Below, piece by piece: positions 21,300 through 34,518 of a stretch of 64,000 nt of DNA (the stretch's first letter is position 1; each line of letters starts with the position of its first letter). The notes below the pieces were generated by a model. It worked only from the letters and a program-made list of their open reading frames with translations, did no database searches and was not told where the DNA came from. The stretch comes from Drosophila persimilis (taxonomy: Eukaryota > Arthropoda > Insecta > Diptera > Drosophilidae). Location: positions 1 through 64,000 of the forward strand of contig NW_020825516.1 of NCBI RefSeq assembly GCF_003286085.1, in the 5' to 3' direction. The position numbers and the translations under genes were made by a program.

Positions 21300-24200
21300 A
21301 GGTGCCATATAGTTGCGGAGGTTCCACTTTTTTGAGGCTAGAGTGCCATATTGGTGCTAGTGCCCAAGATGTGCGATCCTGCCACATTTCCTGGAGCGTG
21401 GGGGCTATATAGGTGCGGTGGTTCAGTATACATGCCAGTGCTGGATAGGGAAGGGTTCTATATAAGTGCAGGTGCCATATAGTTGCGGAGGTTCCACTTT
21501 TTTGGGGCTATATTGCCATATTGGTGCTTATGCCCAAAATATGCGATCCTGCCACATTTCCTAGAGCGTGGGTGCTATATAGGTGCGGTGGTTCAGTATA
21601 CATGCCAGTGCTGGATAGGGAAGGGTTCTATATAAGTGCAGGTGCCATATAGTTGCGGAGGTTCCACTTTTTTGGGGCTATATTGCCATATTGGTGCTTA
21701 TGCCCAAAATATGCGATCCTGCCAAATTTCCTAGAGCGTGGGTGCTATAGAGGTGCGGTGGTTCAGTATACATGCAAGTGCTGTATAGGGACGGGTTCTA
21801 TATAAGTGCAGGTGTCATATAGTTGCGGAGGTTCCACTTTTTTAGGGCTATATTGCCATATTGGTGCTTATGCCCAAAATATGCGATCCTGCCACATTTC
21901 CTGGAGCGTGGATGCTATATAGGTGCGGTGGTTCAGTATACATGCCAGTGCTGGATAGGGAAGGGTTCTATATAAGTGCAGGTGCCATATAGTTGCGGAG
22001 GTTCCACTTTTTTGGGTCTATATTGCCATATTGGTGCTTATGCCCAAAATATGCGATCCTGCCAAATTTCCTAGAGCGTGGGTGCTATATAGGTGCGGTG
22101 GTTCAGTATACATGCCAGTGCTGGATAGGGAAGGGTTCTATATAAGTGCAGGTGCCATATAGTTGCGGAGGTTCCACTTTTTTGGGGCTATATTGCCATA
22201 TTGGTGCTTATGCCAAAGATGTGCGATCCTGCAACATTTCCTGAGCGTGGATGCTATATAGGTGCGGTGGTTCAGTATACATGCCAGTGCTGGATAGGGA
22301 AGTGTTCTATATAAGTGCAGGTGCCATATAGTTGCGGAGGTTCCACTTTTTTGGGGCTATATTGCCATATTGGTGCTTATGCCCAAGATGTGCGATCCTG
22401 CCACATTTCCTGGAGCGTGGGTGCTATATAGGTGCGGTGGTTCAGTATACATGCCAGTGCTGGATAGGGAAGGGTTCTATATAAGTGCAGGTGCCATATA
22501 GTTGCGGAGGTTCCACTTTTTTGGGGCTATATTGCCATATTGGTGCTTATGCCCAAAATATGCGATCCTGCCACATTTCCTGGAGCGTGGATGCTATATA
22601 GGTGCGGTGGTTCAGTATACATGCCAGTGCTGGATAGGGAAGGGTTCTATATAAGTGCAGAATGCCATATAGTTGCGGAGGTTCCACTTTTTTGGGGCTA
22701 TATTGCCATATTGGTGCTTATGCCCAAGATGTGCGATCCTGCCACATTTCCTGGAGCGTGGGTGCTATATAGGTGCGGTGGTTCAGTATACATGCCAGTG
22801 CTGGATAGGGAAGGGTTCTATATAAGTGCAGGTGCCATATAGTTGCGGAGGTTCCACTTTTTTGGGGCTATATTGCCATATTGGTGCTTATGCCCAAGAT
22901 GTGCGATCCTGCCACATTTCCTGGAGCGTGGATGCTATATAGGTGCGGTGGTTCAGTATACATGCCAGTGCTGGATAGGGAAGGGTTCTATATAAGTGCA
23001 GGTGCCATATAGTTGCGGAGGTTCCACTTTTTTGGGGCTATATTGCCATATTGGTGCTTATGCCCAAGATGTGCGATCCTGCCACATTTCCTGGAGCGTG
23101 GATGCTATATAGGTGCGGTGGTTCAGTATACATGCCAGTGCTGGATAGGGAAGGGTTCTATATAAGTGCATGTGCCATATAGTTGCGGAGGTTCCACTTT
23201 TTTGGGGCTATATTGCCATATTGGTGCTTATGCCCAAGATGTGCGATCCTGCCACAGTTCCTGGAGCGTGGGGGCTATATAGGTGCGGTGGTTCAGTATA
23301 CATGCCAGTGCTGGATAGGGAAGGGTTCTATATAAGTGCAGGTGCCATATAGTTGCGGAGGTTCCACTTTTTTGGGGCTATATTGCCATATTGGTGCTTA
23401 TGCCCAAAATATGCGATCCTGCCACATTTCCTGGAGCGTGGATGCTATATAGGTGCGGTGGTTCAGTATACATGCCAGTGCTGGATAGGGAAGGGTTCTA
23501 TATAAGTGCAGGTGCCATATAGTTGCGGAGGTTCCACTTTTTTGGGGCTATATTGCCATATTGGTGCTTATGCCCAAAATATGCGATCCTGCCACATTTC
23601 CTGGAGCGTGGATGCTATATAGGTGCGGTGGTTCAGTATACATGCCAGTGCTGGATAGGGAAGGGTTCTATATAAGTGCAGAAGCCATATAGTTGCGGAG
23701 GTTCCACTTTTTTGGGGCTATATTGCCATATTGGTGCTTATGCCAAAGATGTGCGATCCTGCCACATTTCCTGGAGCGTGGATGCTATATAGGTGCGGTG
23801 GTTCAGTATACATGCCAGTGCTGGATAGGGAAGGGTTCTATATAAGTGCAGGTGCCATATAGTTGCGGAGGTTCCACTTTTTTGGGGCTATATTGCCATA
23901 TTGGTGCTTATGCCCAAGATGTGCGATCCTGCCACATTTCCTGGAGCGTGGATGCTATATAGGTGCGGTGGTTCAGTATACATGCCAGTGCTGGATAGGG
24001 AAGGGTTCTATATAAGTGCAGGTGCCATATAGTTGCGGAGGTTCCACTTTTTTGGGGCTATATTGCCATATTGGTGCTTATGCCCAAGATGTGCGATCCT
24101 GCCACATTTCCTGGAGCGTGGGTGCTATATAGGTGCGGTGGTTCAGTATACATGCCAGTGCTGGATAGGGAAGGGTTCTATATAAGTGCAGGTGCCATAT

Positions 24201-27200
24201 AGTTGCGGAGGTTCCACTTTTTGGGGCTATATTGCCATATTGGTGCTTATGCCCAAAATATGCGATCCTGCCACATTTCCTGGAGCGTGGATGCTATATA
24301 GGTGCGGTGGTTCAGTATACATGCCAGTGCTGGATAGGGAAGGGTTCTATATAAGTGCAGGTGCCATATAGTTGCGGAGGTTCCACTTTTTTATGGGCTA
24401 GAGTGCCATATTGGTGCTAGTGCCCAAGATGTGCGATCCTGCCACATTTCCTGGAGCGTGGGGGCTATATAGGTGCGGTGGTTCAGTATACATGCCAGTG
24501 CTGGATAGTGAAGGGTTCTATATAAGTGCAGGTGCCATATAGTTGCGGAGGTTCCACTTTTTTGGGGCTATATTGCCATATTGGTGCTTATGCCCAAAAT
24601 ATGCGATCCTGCCACATTTCCTGGAGCGTGGGGGCTATATAGGTGCGGTGGTTCAGTATACATGACAGTGCTGGATAGGGAAGGGTTCTATATAAGTGCA
24701 GGTGCCATATAGTTGCGGAGGTTCCACTTTTTGGGGCTATATTGCCATATTGGTGCTTATGCCCAAAATATGCGATCCTGCCACATTTCCTAGAGCGTGG
24801 GTTCCAGATCGTTGCGGTGATTCAATAACATGCAAGTGCTGTATAGGGAAGGTTTCTATATAAGTGCAGGTGTCATATAGTTGCGGAGGTTCCACTTTTT
24901 TAGGGCTATATTGCCATATTGGTGCTTATGCCCAAAATATGCGATCCTGCCAAATTTCCTAGAGCGTGGGTGCTATATAGGTGCGGTGGTTCAGTATACA
25001 TGCCAGTGCTGGATAGGGAAGGGTTCTATATAAGTGCAGGTGCCATATAGTTGCGGAGGTTCCACTTTTTTGGGGCTATATTGCCATATTGGTGCTTATG
25101 CCCAAAATATGCGATCCTGCCACATTTCCTGGAGCGTGGATGCTATATAGGTGCGGTGGTTCAGTATACATGCCAGTGCTGGATAGGGAAGGGTTCTATA
25201 TAAGTGCAGGTGCCATATACTTAGCGGAGGTTCCACTTTTTTGGGGCTATATTGCCATATTGGTGCTTATGCCCAAAATATGCGATCCTGTCACATTTCC
25301 TGGAGCGTGGAGGCTATATAGGTGCGGCGGTTCAGTATACATGCCAGTGCTGGATAGGGAAGGGTTCTATATAAGTGCAGGTGCCATATAGTTGCGGAGG
25401 TTCCACTTTTTTGGGGCTATATTGCCATATTGGTGCTTATGCCCAAAATATGCGATCCTGCCAAATTTCCTGGAGCGTGGGTGATATATAGGTGCGGTGA
25501 TTCAGTATACATGCAAGTGCTGTATAGGGAAGGGTTCTATATAAGTGCAGGTGCCATATAGTTGCGGAGGTTCCACTTTTTTGGGGCTATATTGCCATAT
25601 TGGTGCTTATGCCCAAAATATGCGATCCTGCCACATTTCCTGGAGCGTGGATGCTATATAGGTGCGGTGGTTCAGTATACATGCCAGTGCTGGATAGGGA
25701 AGGGTTCTATATAAGTGCAGGTGCCATATAGTTGCGGAGGTTCCACTTTTTTGAGGCTAGAGTGCCATATTGGTGCTAGTGCCCAAGATGTGCGATCCTG
25801 CCACATTTCCTGGAGCGTGGGGGCTATATAGGTGCGGTGGTTCAGTATACATGCCAGTGCTGGATAGGGAAGGGTTCTATATAAGTGCAGGTGCCATATA
25901 GTTGCGGAGGTTCCACTTTTTTGGGGCTATATTGCCATATTGGTGCTTATGCCCAAAATATGCGATCCTGCCAAATTTCCTAGAGCGTGGGTGCTATATA
26001 GGTGCGGTGGTTCAGTATACATGCCAGTGCTGGATAGGGAAGGGTTCTATATAAGTGCAGGTGCCATATAGTTGCGGAGGTTCCACTTTTTTGGGGCTAT
26101 ATTGCCATATTGGTGCTTATGCCCAAAATATGCGATCCTGCCAAATTTCCTAGAGCGTGGGTGCTATATAGGTGCGGTGGTTCAGTATACATGCCAGTGC
26201 TGTATACGGACGGTTTCTATATAAGTGCAGGTGTCATATAGTTGCGGAGGTTACACTTTTTTAGGGCTATATTGCCATATTGGTGCTTATGCCCAAAATA
26301 TGCGATCCTGCCACATTTCCTGGAGCGTGGATGCTATATAGGTGCGGTGGTTCAGTATACATGCCAGTGCTGGATAGGGAAGGGTTGTATATAAGTGCAG
26401 GTGCCATATAGTTGCGGAGGTTCCACTTTTTTGGGTCTATATTGCCATATTGGTGCTTATGCCCAAAATATGCGATCCTGCCACATTTCCTAGAGCGTGG
26501 GTGCTATATAGGTGCGGTGGTTCAGAATACATGCCAGTGCTGGATAGGGAAGTGTTCTATATAAGTGCAGGTGCCATATAGTTGCGGAGGTTCCACTTTT
26601 TTGGGGCTATATTGCCATATTGGTGCTTATGCCAAAGATGTGCGATCCTGCAACATTTCCTGCAGCGTGTATGCTATATAGGTGCGGTGGTTCAGTATAC
26701 ATGCCAGTGCTGGATAGGGAAGTGTTCTATATAAGTGCAGGTGCCATATAGTTGCGGACGTTCCACTTTTTTGGGGCTATATTGCCATATTGGTGCTTAT
26801 GCCCAAGATGTGCGATCATGCCACATTTCCTGGAGCGTGGGTGCTATATAGGTGCGGTGGTTCAGTATACATGCCAGTGCTGGATAGGGAAGGGTTCTAT
26901 ATAAGTGCAGGTGCCATATAGTTGCGGAGGTTCCACTTTTTTGGGGCTATATTGCCATATTGGTGCTTATGCCCAAAATATGCGATCCTGCCACATTTCC
27001 TGGAGCGTGGATGCTATATAGGTGCGGTGGTTCAGTATACATGCCAGTGCTGGATAGGGAAGGGTTCTATATAAGTGCAGAAGCCATATAGTTGCGGAGG
27101 TTCCACTTTTTTGGGGCTATATTGCCATATTGGTGCTTATGCCCAAGATGTGCGATCCTGCCACATTTCCTGGAGCGTGGGTGCTATATAGGTGCGGTGG

Positions 27201-27800
27201 TTCAGTATACATGCCAGTGCTGGATAGGGAAGGGTTCTATATAAGTGCAGGTGCCATATAGTTGCGGAGGTTCCACTTTTTTGGGGCTATATTGCCATAT
27301 TGGTGCTTATGCCCAAGATGTGCGATCCTGCCACATTTCCTGGAGCGTGGATGCTATATAGGTGCGGTGGTTCAGTATACATGCCAGTGCTGGATAGGGA
27401 AGGGTTCTATATAAGTGCAGGTGCCATATACTAGCGGAGGTTCCACTTTTTTGGGGCTATATTGCCATATTGGTGCTTATGTCCCAAGATGTGCGATCCT
27501 GCCACATTTCCTGGAGCGTGGATGCTATATAGGTGCGGTGGTTCAGTATACATGCCATTGCTGGATAGGGAAGGGTTCTATATAAGTGCATGTGCCATAT
27601 AGTTGCGGAGGTTCCACTTTTTTGGGGCTATATTGCCATATTGGTGCTTATGCCCAAGATGTGCGACCCTGCCACAGTTCCTGGAGCGTGGGGGCTATAT
27701 AGGTGCGGTGGTTCAGTATACATGCCAGTGCTGGATAGGGAAGGGTTCTATATAAGTGCAGGTGCCATATAGTTGCGGAGGTTCCACTTTTTTGGGGCTA
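21300..27800 (+). repeat. 4420-bp (26-monomer) satellite segmental duplication
   Basis: Diagnostic variants are shared in order at a 4420-bp offset: TTGAGGCTAGAG at 21332 and 25751, GCAACATTTCCTG near 22231 and 26650, and CCACAGTTCCTGGAG near 23253 and 27673. The two copies differ by scattered substitutions, so the duplication is not an exact assembly repeat. Confidence 0.7.
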
Positions 27801-29819
27801 TATTGCCATATTGGTGCTCATGCCCAAAATATGCGATCCTGTCACATTTCCTGGAGCGTGGATGCTATATAGGTGCGGCGGTTCAGTATACATGCCAGTG
27901 CTGGATAGGGAAGGGTTCTATATAAGTGCAGGTGCCATATAGTTGCGGAGGTTCCACTTTTTTGGGGCTATATTGCCATATTGGTGCTTATGCCCAAAAT
28001 ATGCGATCCTGCCACATTTCCTGGAGCGTGGATGCTATATAGGTGCGGTGGTTCAGTATACATACCAGTGCTGGATAGGGAAGGGTTCTATATAAGTGCA
28101 GAAGCCATATAGTTGCGGAGGTTCCACTTTTTTGGGGCTATATTGCCATATTGGTGCTTATGCCAAAGATGTGCGATCCTGCCGCATTTCCTGGAGCGTG
28201 GATGCTATATAGGTGCGGTGGTTCAGTATACATGCCAGTGCTGGATAGGGAAGGGTTCCATATAAGTGCAGGTGCCATATAGTTGCGGAGGTTCCACTTT
28301 TTTGGGGCTATATTGCCATATTGGTGCTTATGCCCAAAATATACGATCCTGCCACATTTCCTGGAGCGTGGATGCTATATAGGTGCGGTGGTTCAGTATA
28401 CATGCCAGTGCTGGATAGGGAAGGGTTCTATATAAGTGCAGAAGCCATATAGTTGCGGAGGTTGCACTTTTTTGGGGCTATATTGCCATATTGGTGCTTA
28501 TGCCAAAGATGTGCGATCCTGCCGAATTTCCTGGAGCGTGGATGCTATATAGGTGCGGTGGTTCAGTATACATGCCAGTGCTGGATAGGGAAGTGTTCTA
28601 TATAAGTGCAGGTGCCATATAGTTGCGGAGGTTCCACTTTTTTGGGGCTATATTGCCATATTGGTGCTTATGCCCAAAATATACGATCCTGCCACATTTC
28701 CTGGAGCGTGGATGCTATATAGGTGCGGTGGTTCAGTATACATGACAGTGCTGGATAGGGAAGGGTTCTATATAAGTGCAGAAGCCATATAGTTGCGGAG
28801 GTTCCACTTTTTTGGGGCTATATTGCCATATTGGTGCTTATGCCCAAAATATGCGATCCTGCCACATTTCCTGGAGCGTGGGTGCTATATAAGTGCGGCG
28901 GTTCAGTATACATGCCAGTGCTGGATAGGGAAGGGTTCTATATAAGTGCAGGTGCCATATAGTTGCGGAGGTTCCACTTTTTTGGAGCTATATTGCCATA
29001 TTGGTGCTTATGCCCAAAATATGCGATCCTGCCACATTTCCTGGAGCGTGGATGCTATATAGGTGCGGTGGTTCAGTATACATGCCAGTGCTGGATAGGG
29101 AAGGGTTCTATATAAGTGCAGGTGCCATATACTAGCGGAGGTTCCACTTTTTTGGGGCTATATTGCCATATTGGTGCTTATGCCCAAGATGTGCGATCCT
29201 GCCACATTTCCTGGAGCGTGGATGCTATATAGGTGCGGTGGTTCAGTATACATGCCATTGCTGGATAGGGAAGGGTTCTATATAAGTGCAGAAGCCATAT
29301 AGTTGCGGAGGTTCCACTTTTTTGGGGCTATATTGCCATATTGGTGCTTATGCCCAAAATATGCGATCCTGCCACATTTCCTGGAGCGTGGGTGCTATAT
29401 AGGTGCGGTGGTTCAGTATACATGCCAGTGCTGGATAGGGAAGGGTTCTATATAAGTGCAGGTGCCATATACTAGCGGAGGTTCCACTTTTTTGGAGCTA
29501 TATTGCCATATTGGTGCTTATGCCCAAAATATGCGATCCTGCCACATTTCCTGGAGCGTGGATGCTATATAGGTGCGGTGGTTCAGTATACATGCCAGTG
29601 CTGGATAGGGAAGGGTTCTATATAAGTGCAGATGCCATATACTAGCGGAGGTTCCACTTTTTTGGGGCTATATTGCCATATTGGTGCTTATGCCCAAGAT
29701 GTGCGATCCTGCCACATTTCCTGGAGCGTGGATGCTATATAGGTGCGGTGGTTCAGTATACATGCCAGTGCTGGATAGGGAAGGGTTCTATATAAGTGCA
29801 GGTGCCATATAGTTGCGGA

Positions 29820-29823
29820 GGTT
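29820..29823 (+). other. GGTT target-site duplication, left side of element B
   Basis: Satellite GCGGAGGTT is followed by the LTR start TGTAGTGG; the right end of B is followed by GGTTCCAC (58566-58569). The uninterrupted satellite reads GCGGAGGTTCCAC, so GGTT was duplicated once on insertion. This fixes both ends of B. Confidence 0.95.
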
Positions 29824-30501
29824 TGTAGTGGCCAGTGAAGCAAACCCAGATTAAATTCCCTAATAATTTCCCAGATATAAAGCAGATTCAAATCACGCGC
29901 CAACTTGATTAGTTCGAACACCAAGGCTTTAAAAACAGCTACTTCGAATATGGAGCTTTAATTGCTCGAATGTTCTTTTTCGTCTCTCGAGACCGAATTC
30001 CATGGAAGGGCCCCGTTAAAGCTCGTCTATGCCGCTTAAGCCGACAGCGACGGTGAACACGCGGATCAATTCCATTTTTCTCCCAAAACACTTCGGTTGT
30101 GCCTGTGCCAATAGTGCCAAACTCTAGTGGAAGTCCACGTGTCCCTGTATTACATAATACATACCAAATTACATAATTGCAAGTCGGCGGAGAATCGACT
30201 AAAAAGCAAGATCAAGCTATATTGTGTGGTGAAAGTGCAAAGTGCTACGTAGAAAAAAAAAAAAAAGAAGGTGACTATAAAGGAAAGCAGGTTTGGTACA
30301 TTCACTGAATTCCGAATCTATTACAGAATCTCTTGGTCACTGGAGGTCTGCCGTGCTTTGGCGCTCTCACGCCTAAACCCCCCCCCCACGCAACCTCCAG
30401 TGTCTTATTTTTGGCCGCTTCGAATTACCAGCGTCTCCGTTGTACGGACGATCTGCATCGACTTTTGAATGCCCTCTAATCGTATCTTGCGAGATACCAC
30501 T

Positions 30502-32654
30502 TGTAGTAGCCAGCACAAAATATAGGGAATTGGTTATCTTCTTTCGTCTCGTGAGACCCCCTAGTGATATTTCGAACGATCAAGCTTTAGCCGCTCTTAA
30601 GGTTGGATCAAAGCCTTAGCCGCTCTTAAGTCCGAACGCCCACGAACACATACAAGCGACGGACAGTGGGAAGCATAGACGGCAATCGTACGATTGCACA
30701 GTTAAGCTATGCTGTGCATTAGACGATCGTTTTATGCTGCTGCGAATGTTCTGGATCATACGATTGCACAGTTAGTAAAAAGCTCAAAAGCTCTGCTGCA
30801 CTGGCTACTCAGTCCATCGTCTATTACTGCTTTGAACAATATAAGAATGTTGATCGATCTGTAAAGACGTGATAATTTCCGAGTGCGAGCAACATACATA
30901 TTGCACACACATATATATAGTGCTATCCGGAAAATATATATATTTCCACAAATATATGCTGGAAGCATATAGTTACAAGTGCCGTACAGTTCAGTGGTCA
31001 GTGAATGACAAGAATTTAGTGCAGATATATTTGGGAAAAGAGGTATGTTTTCATATTAGTGCCGTGCACGTGCTGACATAACCTATGTTGCAGGGAGGTG
31101 TACCTAAGCTGCCCCATCGCGGTATAGTCTCGAGAAGACTACCCTGGGAGCTGGCTTAGGCGAACAGTTGTCGAGGTTTCTCCAACTCCAACCATAATTC
31201 ATCTTTTCTGGACCTTATATTGCCACCAAGTCGGAATCTCCAAAGATCCAAGTGGAACAGATCAGCCTTAATCGCCAAGAATATTTAGTGCTGCTCAGAC
31301 ATAAATAACTAAATACAGGCTTGGCGGAAGATTCGTCAGTACGGCCAGGAACCATATACATCGCACCTGTTGACCTCTAACCAACTTCAGGCGGTCAACA
31401 GTCTACAAAGCAGCAGCACAGGATCGAGTTTTGTCCAATTTACATTTAATTCATTATCAAGTTCCAACGCATAAACATCAGCAGTTTAACGTAATGTAAC
31501 TGAAACTTTATTAACACCCCTCTTTGATGTTACGCGCGTACATACCTACATACATATGTGCATATGCACACTAAATTGTCTTCGTTTGCTACCTTTTGGT
31601 TCAATTTTCGCGATAGAGCATAACAATTAAATTTCTGTCTGTATTATGAAAACCAAAACAACTGACTGATGACTATGCGACGGTGTTTGTAGCGTAATTG
31701 TATTGTATGCATTATATATTTATGATTTCCATATTTTAAACAGCTGCGGTCAACATCTACGACATCATTGGGCCCAACGATCAGCGTAAGACAATAACGC
31801 CGGAGTGAGTAATTATGTACAGCAAAAAGTAGTTTGGTCAAAAGAGCCTATTAACTTGAAAGTGTAGATATGCATACAGTGTATAATGATTCAAACCCGT
31901 CTGCTCAGTGTGTATAATGCACCCCAGTCTGATCTAGCTTTTGTTTACGATTTCGATTCTTATTCTCTCGTTTATATATATATATATATCTATACCCTAA
32001 TGTTTTTCATGCTTTAAAATAATGAATTTATAACTAAACTTATATGATAATTAGGATTAAGGAAATAATACCCACAAATTAGAAGCTAAGTCAATTGTTG
32101 TGTTTCTACAACTGCAACGTAATGAATATTGAAATTGAAGTCTCACATTATATTAAAATATGAATCTTTTTGAATTGAAATGAATCTTTAAAATCATAAA
32201 AATGGTCTGTCGAGTATCCGTGCCAGGATCTTATAAAATGTGGTAAACCTTAGTAAAGGATTGATCAAGGGACAATGCAAGAACTCGAACGCAATGTCAT
32301 GGTAGGGTGGGTACAGAAGAGAGGGACAATCAACACCTAGGTTCTCTCTAAATAGAAATGGTTCAGTAGGGCTTTTATATAGCGTGTCGGCGCTATCAGT
32401 ATTTCAGTTTCCTTTGTTTTATATAATCACTTATAGTTCCCGTAAAGTGCACTAATTAAATGTAGTGGAGTACGATAGTACAATTAGGCGAGGAAGAACC
32501 CCGACCATCCGGCGAGCTAGACCCGAGCCTAGCAAGAGTGCACACGACCAACCCTATTTGTACGCCGTCCTTAAGTCAGTCATGGTCATCTGCTGATACC
32601 GAGGGCCTATATATCTGTTTACATATATATATATTTAAACTCTGGTACACTACA
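30502..32654 (+). mobile_element. Solo LTR of family C, TSD CACT
   Basis: A 2153-bp LTR running TGTAG...CTACA, flanked by CACT (30498-30501 and 32655-32658). The empty site is preserved in B's 3' LTR at 57324-57335 (GATACCACTCAAC). A solo LTR arises by recombination between the two LTRs of a former full element. It carries 90 bp (32474-32563) absent from both LTRs of the full-length C copy, and an intact TATATAG at 32376 where that copy reads TATTTGG. Confidence 0.95.
32376..32410 (+). promoter_or_regulatory. Putative core promoter in family C LTR
   Basis: TATATAG at 32376-32382 and a Drosophila initiator TCAGTTT at 32404-32410 place the initiator A exactly 30 bp after the first T of the TATA box. 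ATTAAA follows at about 32455 as a possible poly(A) signal. This would put U3 at about 1.9 kb and R-U5 at about 0.25 kb. No transcript evidence is available here. Confidence 0.55.
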
Positions 32655-33897
32655 CACTCAACATCCTTGATGCGGAATCGACAACGCCTAGGAATTAAAG
32701 TGGAAATTTATGTCAGCTGAAATTGTGCAGAAAATGTGAATACCAGATCAGGAATCGGAATCTAGGGTGACCTGTGTCGTGGACAACATGTGATCATCGA
32801 TTCGTGAGTACGAACATACCCGCGAAATAGCAGGGTATAGCAGCGGTGCAGCGTAATGAAAAGGGAGAGCGTGATAACTCACACGCCAAGAGCGAGCTTT
32901 CGTTCGAAGAGAATTCGGACATATGCGTGCGTATGCACACACATATAAACGTGCATTAATTTGATCATCGACATTCTCTTTGCTTTGTCTTGTTCTTTTC
33001 TTTTGCTTGCATTCTTGTGTTTGCACTTCAATTAAATTTGACTTTAAATGTAAACATATACATTTATATTAAGGAATATCTTTCCTATAGAATTAATTTC
33101 TTTATCTTATGTCTTAAGTTCCTTTCCTAATTAACTCAATGTTAAGCCTTGATTAACTCTGGCAATGTCGGCCAAAATATCATTCTTTAATTCTTTACTA
33201 TTTTTATATAATTAATATTGTTCCACAGCTACCGAAGCAGTTCATTGGGCCCAACGAGCTCGTCAAGGAAAGTGTTTGAATTTGGTAATGATCATTAGTT
33301 TTGTATTGAATGGAAATGTTGACCTTCGTGAGTAAAAAGGCTCAGTTTTGCTATGAATTGTATTTTATATTCTTAAGTTAATGAACCTTTTGTTAGATAT
33401 GAATCTTTTGAATCTTGATTAATATAACTATTTTGAATTAACATGAATATGGAATAAATAACCACCATTCTGTCTAAGTACATAATGCCAATGATACATC
33501 GAGTGTAATAATGCCGCGGTAGTTACGTTAGGGGCCATGCCAACATCGTTCCACGCATTGCCGAAGGTAGGGAGGGTATAGAGGAACTAGTGATCTCCTA
33601 CACCTAGGATCACTAAATTAAATACGCGACTACCGGATTCCTTCTTGCCATCTATGCCGACCGGGGATTAAGTACATTTGTTTTTTTTTGTGTTTTGATC
33701 AAAGTAGATTCTGTGTAAGTGCACTTAAATTTTTATAATATGGCGAGAACAAGGAAGTATAGGGATAGGAAAGACCCCGACCCCATCCGGCGAGCTGAGC
33801 CCAGAGCGCAGTATAGTGCACTAACCCCGATTCCCTTTCCTGCTGAGGCTGCATTGCCAAAAAGATTTAACCAGCCCGTAGCCATAACATTATAAAA

Positions 33898-33915
33898 TGG
33901 CGCCCAACGTGGGGC
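33898..33915 (+). promoter_or_regulatory. Element B primer-binding site, tRNA-Lys(CUU)
   Basis: The same 18-mer as in A and C, three bases after the LTR end at 33894. Complementary to the 3' end of tRNA-Lys(CUU). Confidence 0.9.
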
Positions 33916-34518
33916 CCGAAGACGAAACGACGTGTTATAATCGTAAAAGTGTAGCAAAGATACGATTATTTCCAGATGAGGATAATTCCGAACGGTTGGA
34001 GTAACCTTCGTGCTTCACGGTTAAGCTCTGTTAATACATCCATTAGCCTGTTAATTAGAAAATTCGGTATATCGTGTAGACGTGTAGTCAGCTTTTGGAA
34101 TGGAGATTTCAATTCGACTGAGTAGGGATTGGTCTACCAAGAAATGACGGCGTGAACTGTATAGATGTCTGAAGAATATATTTTAGTAGAATAAAGATGT
34201 TAGTGCCGTGTATCTGAGCTGTGGAATGTGCGATTGCAATGCAGGATTTTGTATTGATCGACCCAACCAGACGCACGACCACTTTCAACTTTATAGGAAC
34301 ATGACTTGTTCGGTACTTGGAATGGCGGGTCTTAGAGGAACTTTGAGTTCCCGACGAGTATCAAACATAGTCTAATAGGAACCTTTAATATCCATTTAAT
34401 TCAATAATCATAGAGGCAGAAGAGAGGAGTTACACATCGATGTAGCATTGGCATTTGTGGAAAGGACAGAAAATATAAAATTGATTGAAGAGAAAAAAAA
34501 AAAAAATTAAGAGGAAAT
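33916..34518 (+). other. Element B 5' leader, no gene seen
   Basis: About 600 nt of leader between primer site and the gag ATG at 34519. An A-rich run precedes the ATG. I see no open frame or strong structure in it. Confidence 0.6.

Larger units (their letters stand above)
8725..29823 (+). repeat. 170-bp satellite array, about 124 monomers
   Basis: Tandem head-to-tail monomers of 170 bp; for example GGTTCCACTTTTTT recurs at 8725, and at 22850, 23020 and 23190 at exact 170-bp steps. Monomers carry TATATAAG and a second TATATA per unit, a T6 run and CCATATTGG. Three variant classes are visible: the common GGGGCTATATTG form, an ATGGGCTAGAGTG/CAAGATGTG form, and a GTTCCAGATCGTTGCGG form. Left of about 20.5 kb the variants are mixed; to the right the array is more uniform. 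I do not recognise the satellite by name. The insertions into it, and the monomer length near a nucleosome repeat, fit pericentromeric or centromeric heterochromatin. Confidence 0.97.
29824..33894 (+). repeat. Element B 5' LTR, split by a solo LTR
   Basis: Starts TGTAGTGGCC and ends ACATTATA (TG...TA ends, imperfect inverted repeat). Without the inserted 2157 bp it is 1914 bp, matching the 3' LTR (1915 bp). It contains A14 and C10 homopolymers and, at 33230-33260, the splice-acceptor-like block with TTGGGCCCAA shared with family C. The part from about 33560 on, including CACCTAGG, also resembles the family C LTR. Confidence 0.92.

Noticed and set aside
8725..29823. Open frames of 60-100 codons inside the satellite (e.g. 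22540-22842, 25089-25391)
   Set aside because: They recur with the monomer, and 170 is not a multiple of 3, so the frame changes each unit. There is no start context or conserved domain; chance openness of a repeat.
8725..29823. CRISPR array
   Set aside because: Monomers are contiguous 170-bp repeats without unique spacers; eukaryotic satellite.
30756..31081. Two 70-codon frames on opposite strands repeated at 35472, 44306 and 62786
   Set aside because: They lie inside the family C LTR and are copied only because the LTR is. No domain and low complexity.
31880..31915. Su(Hw)-like TGCATAC insulator site in the C LTR
   Set aside because: A single loose match; gypsy-type insulators need clustered sites with flanking AT context.
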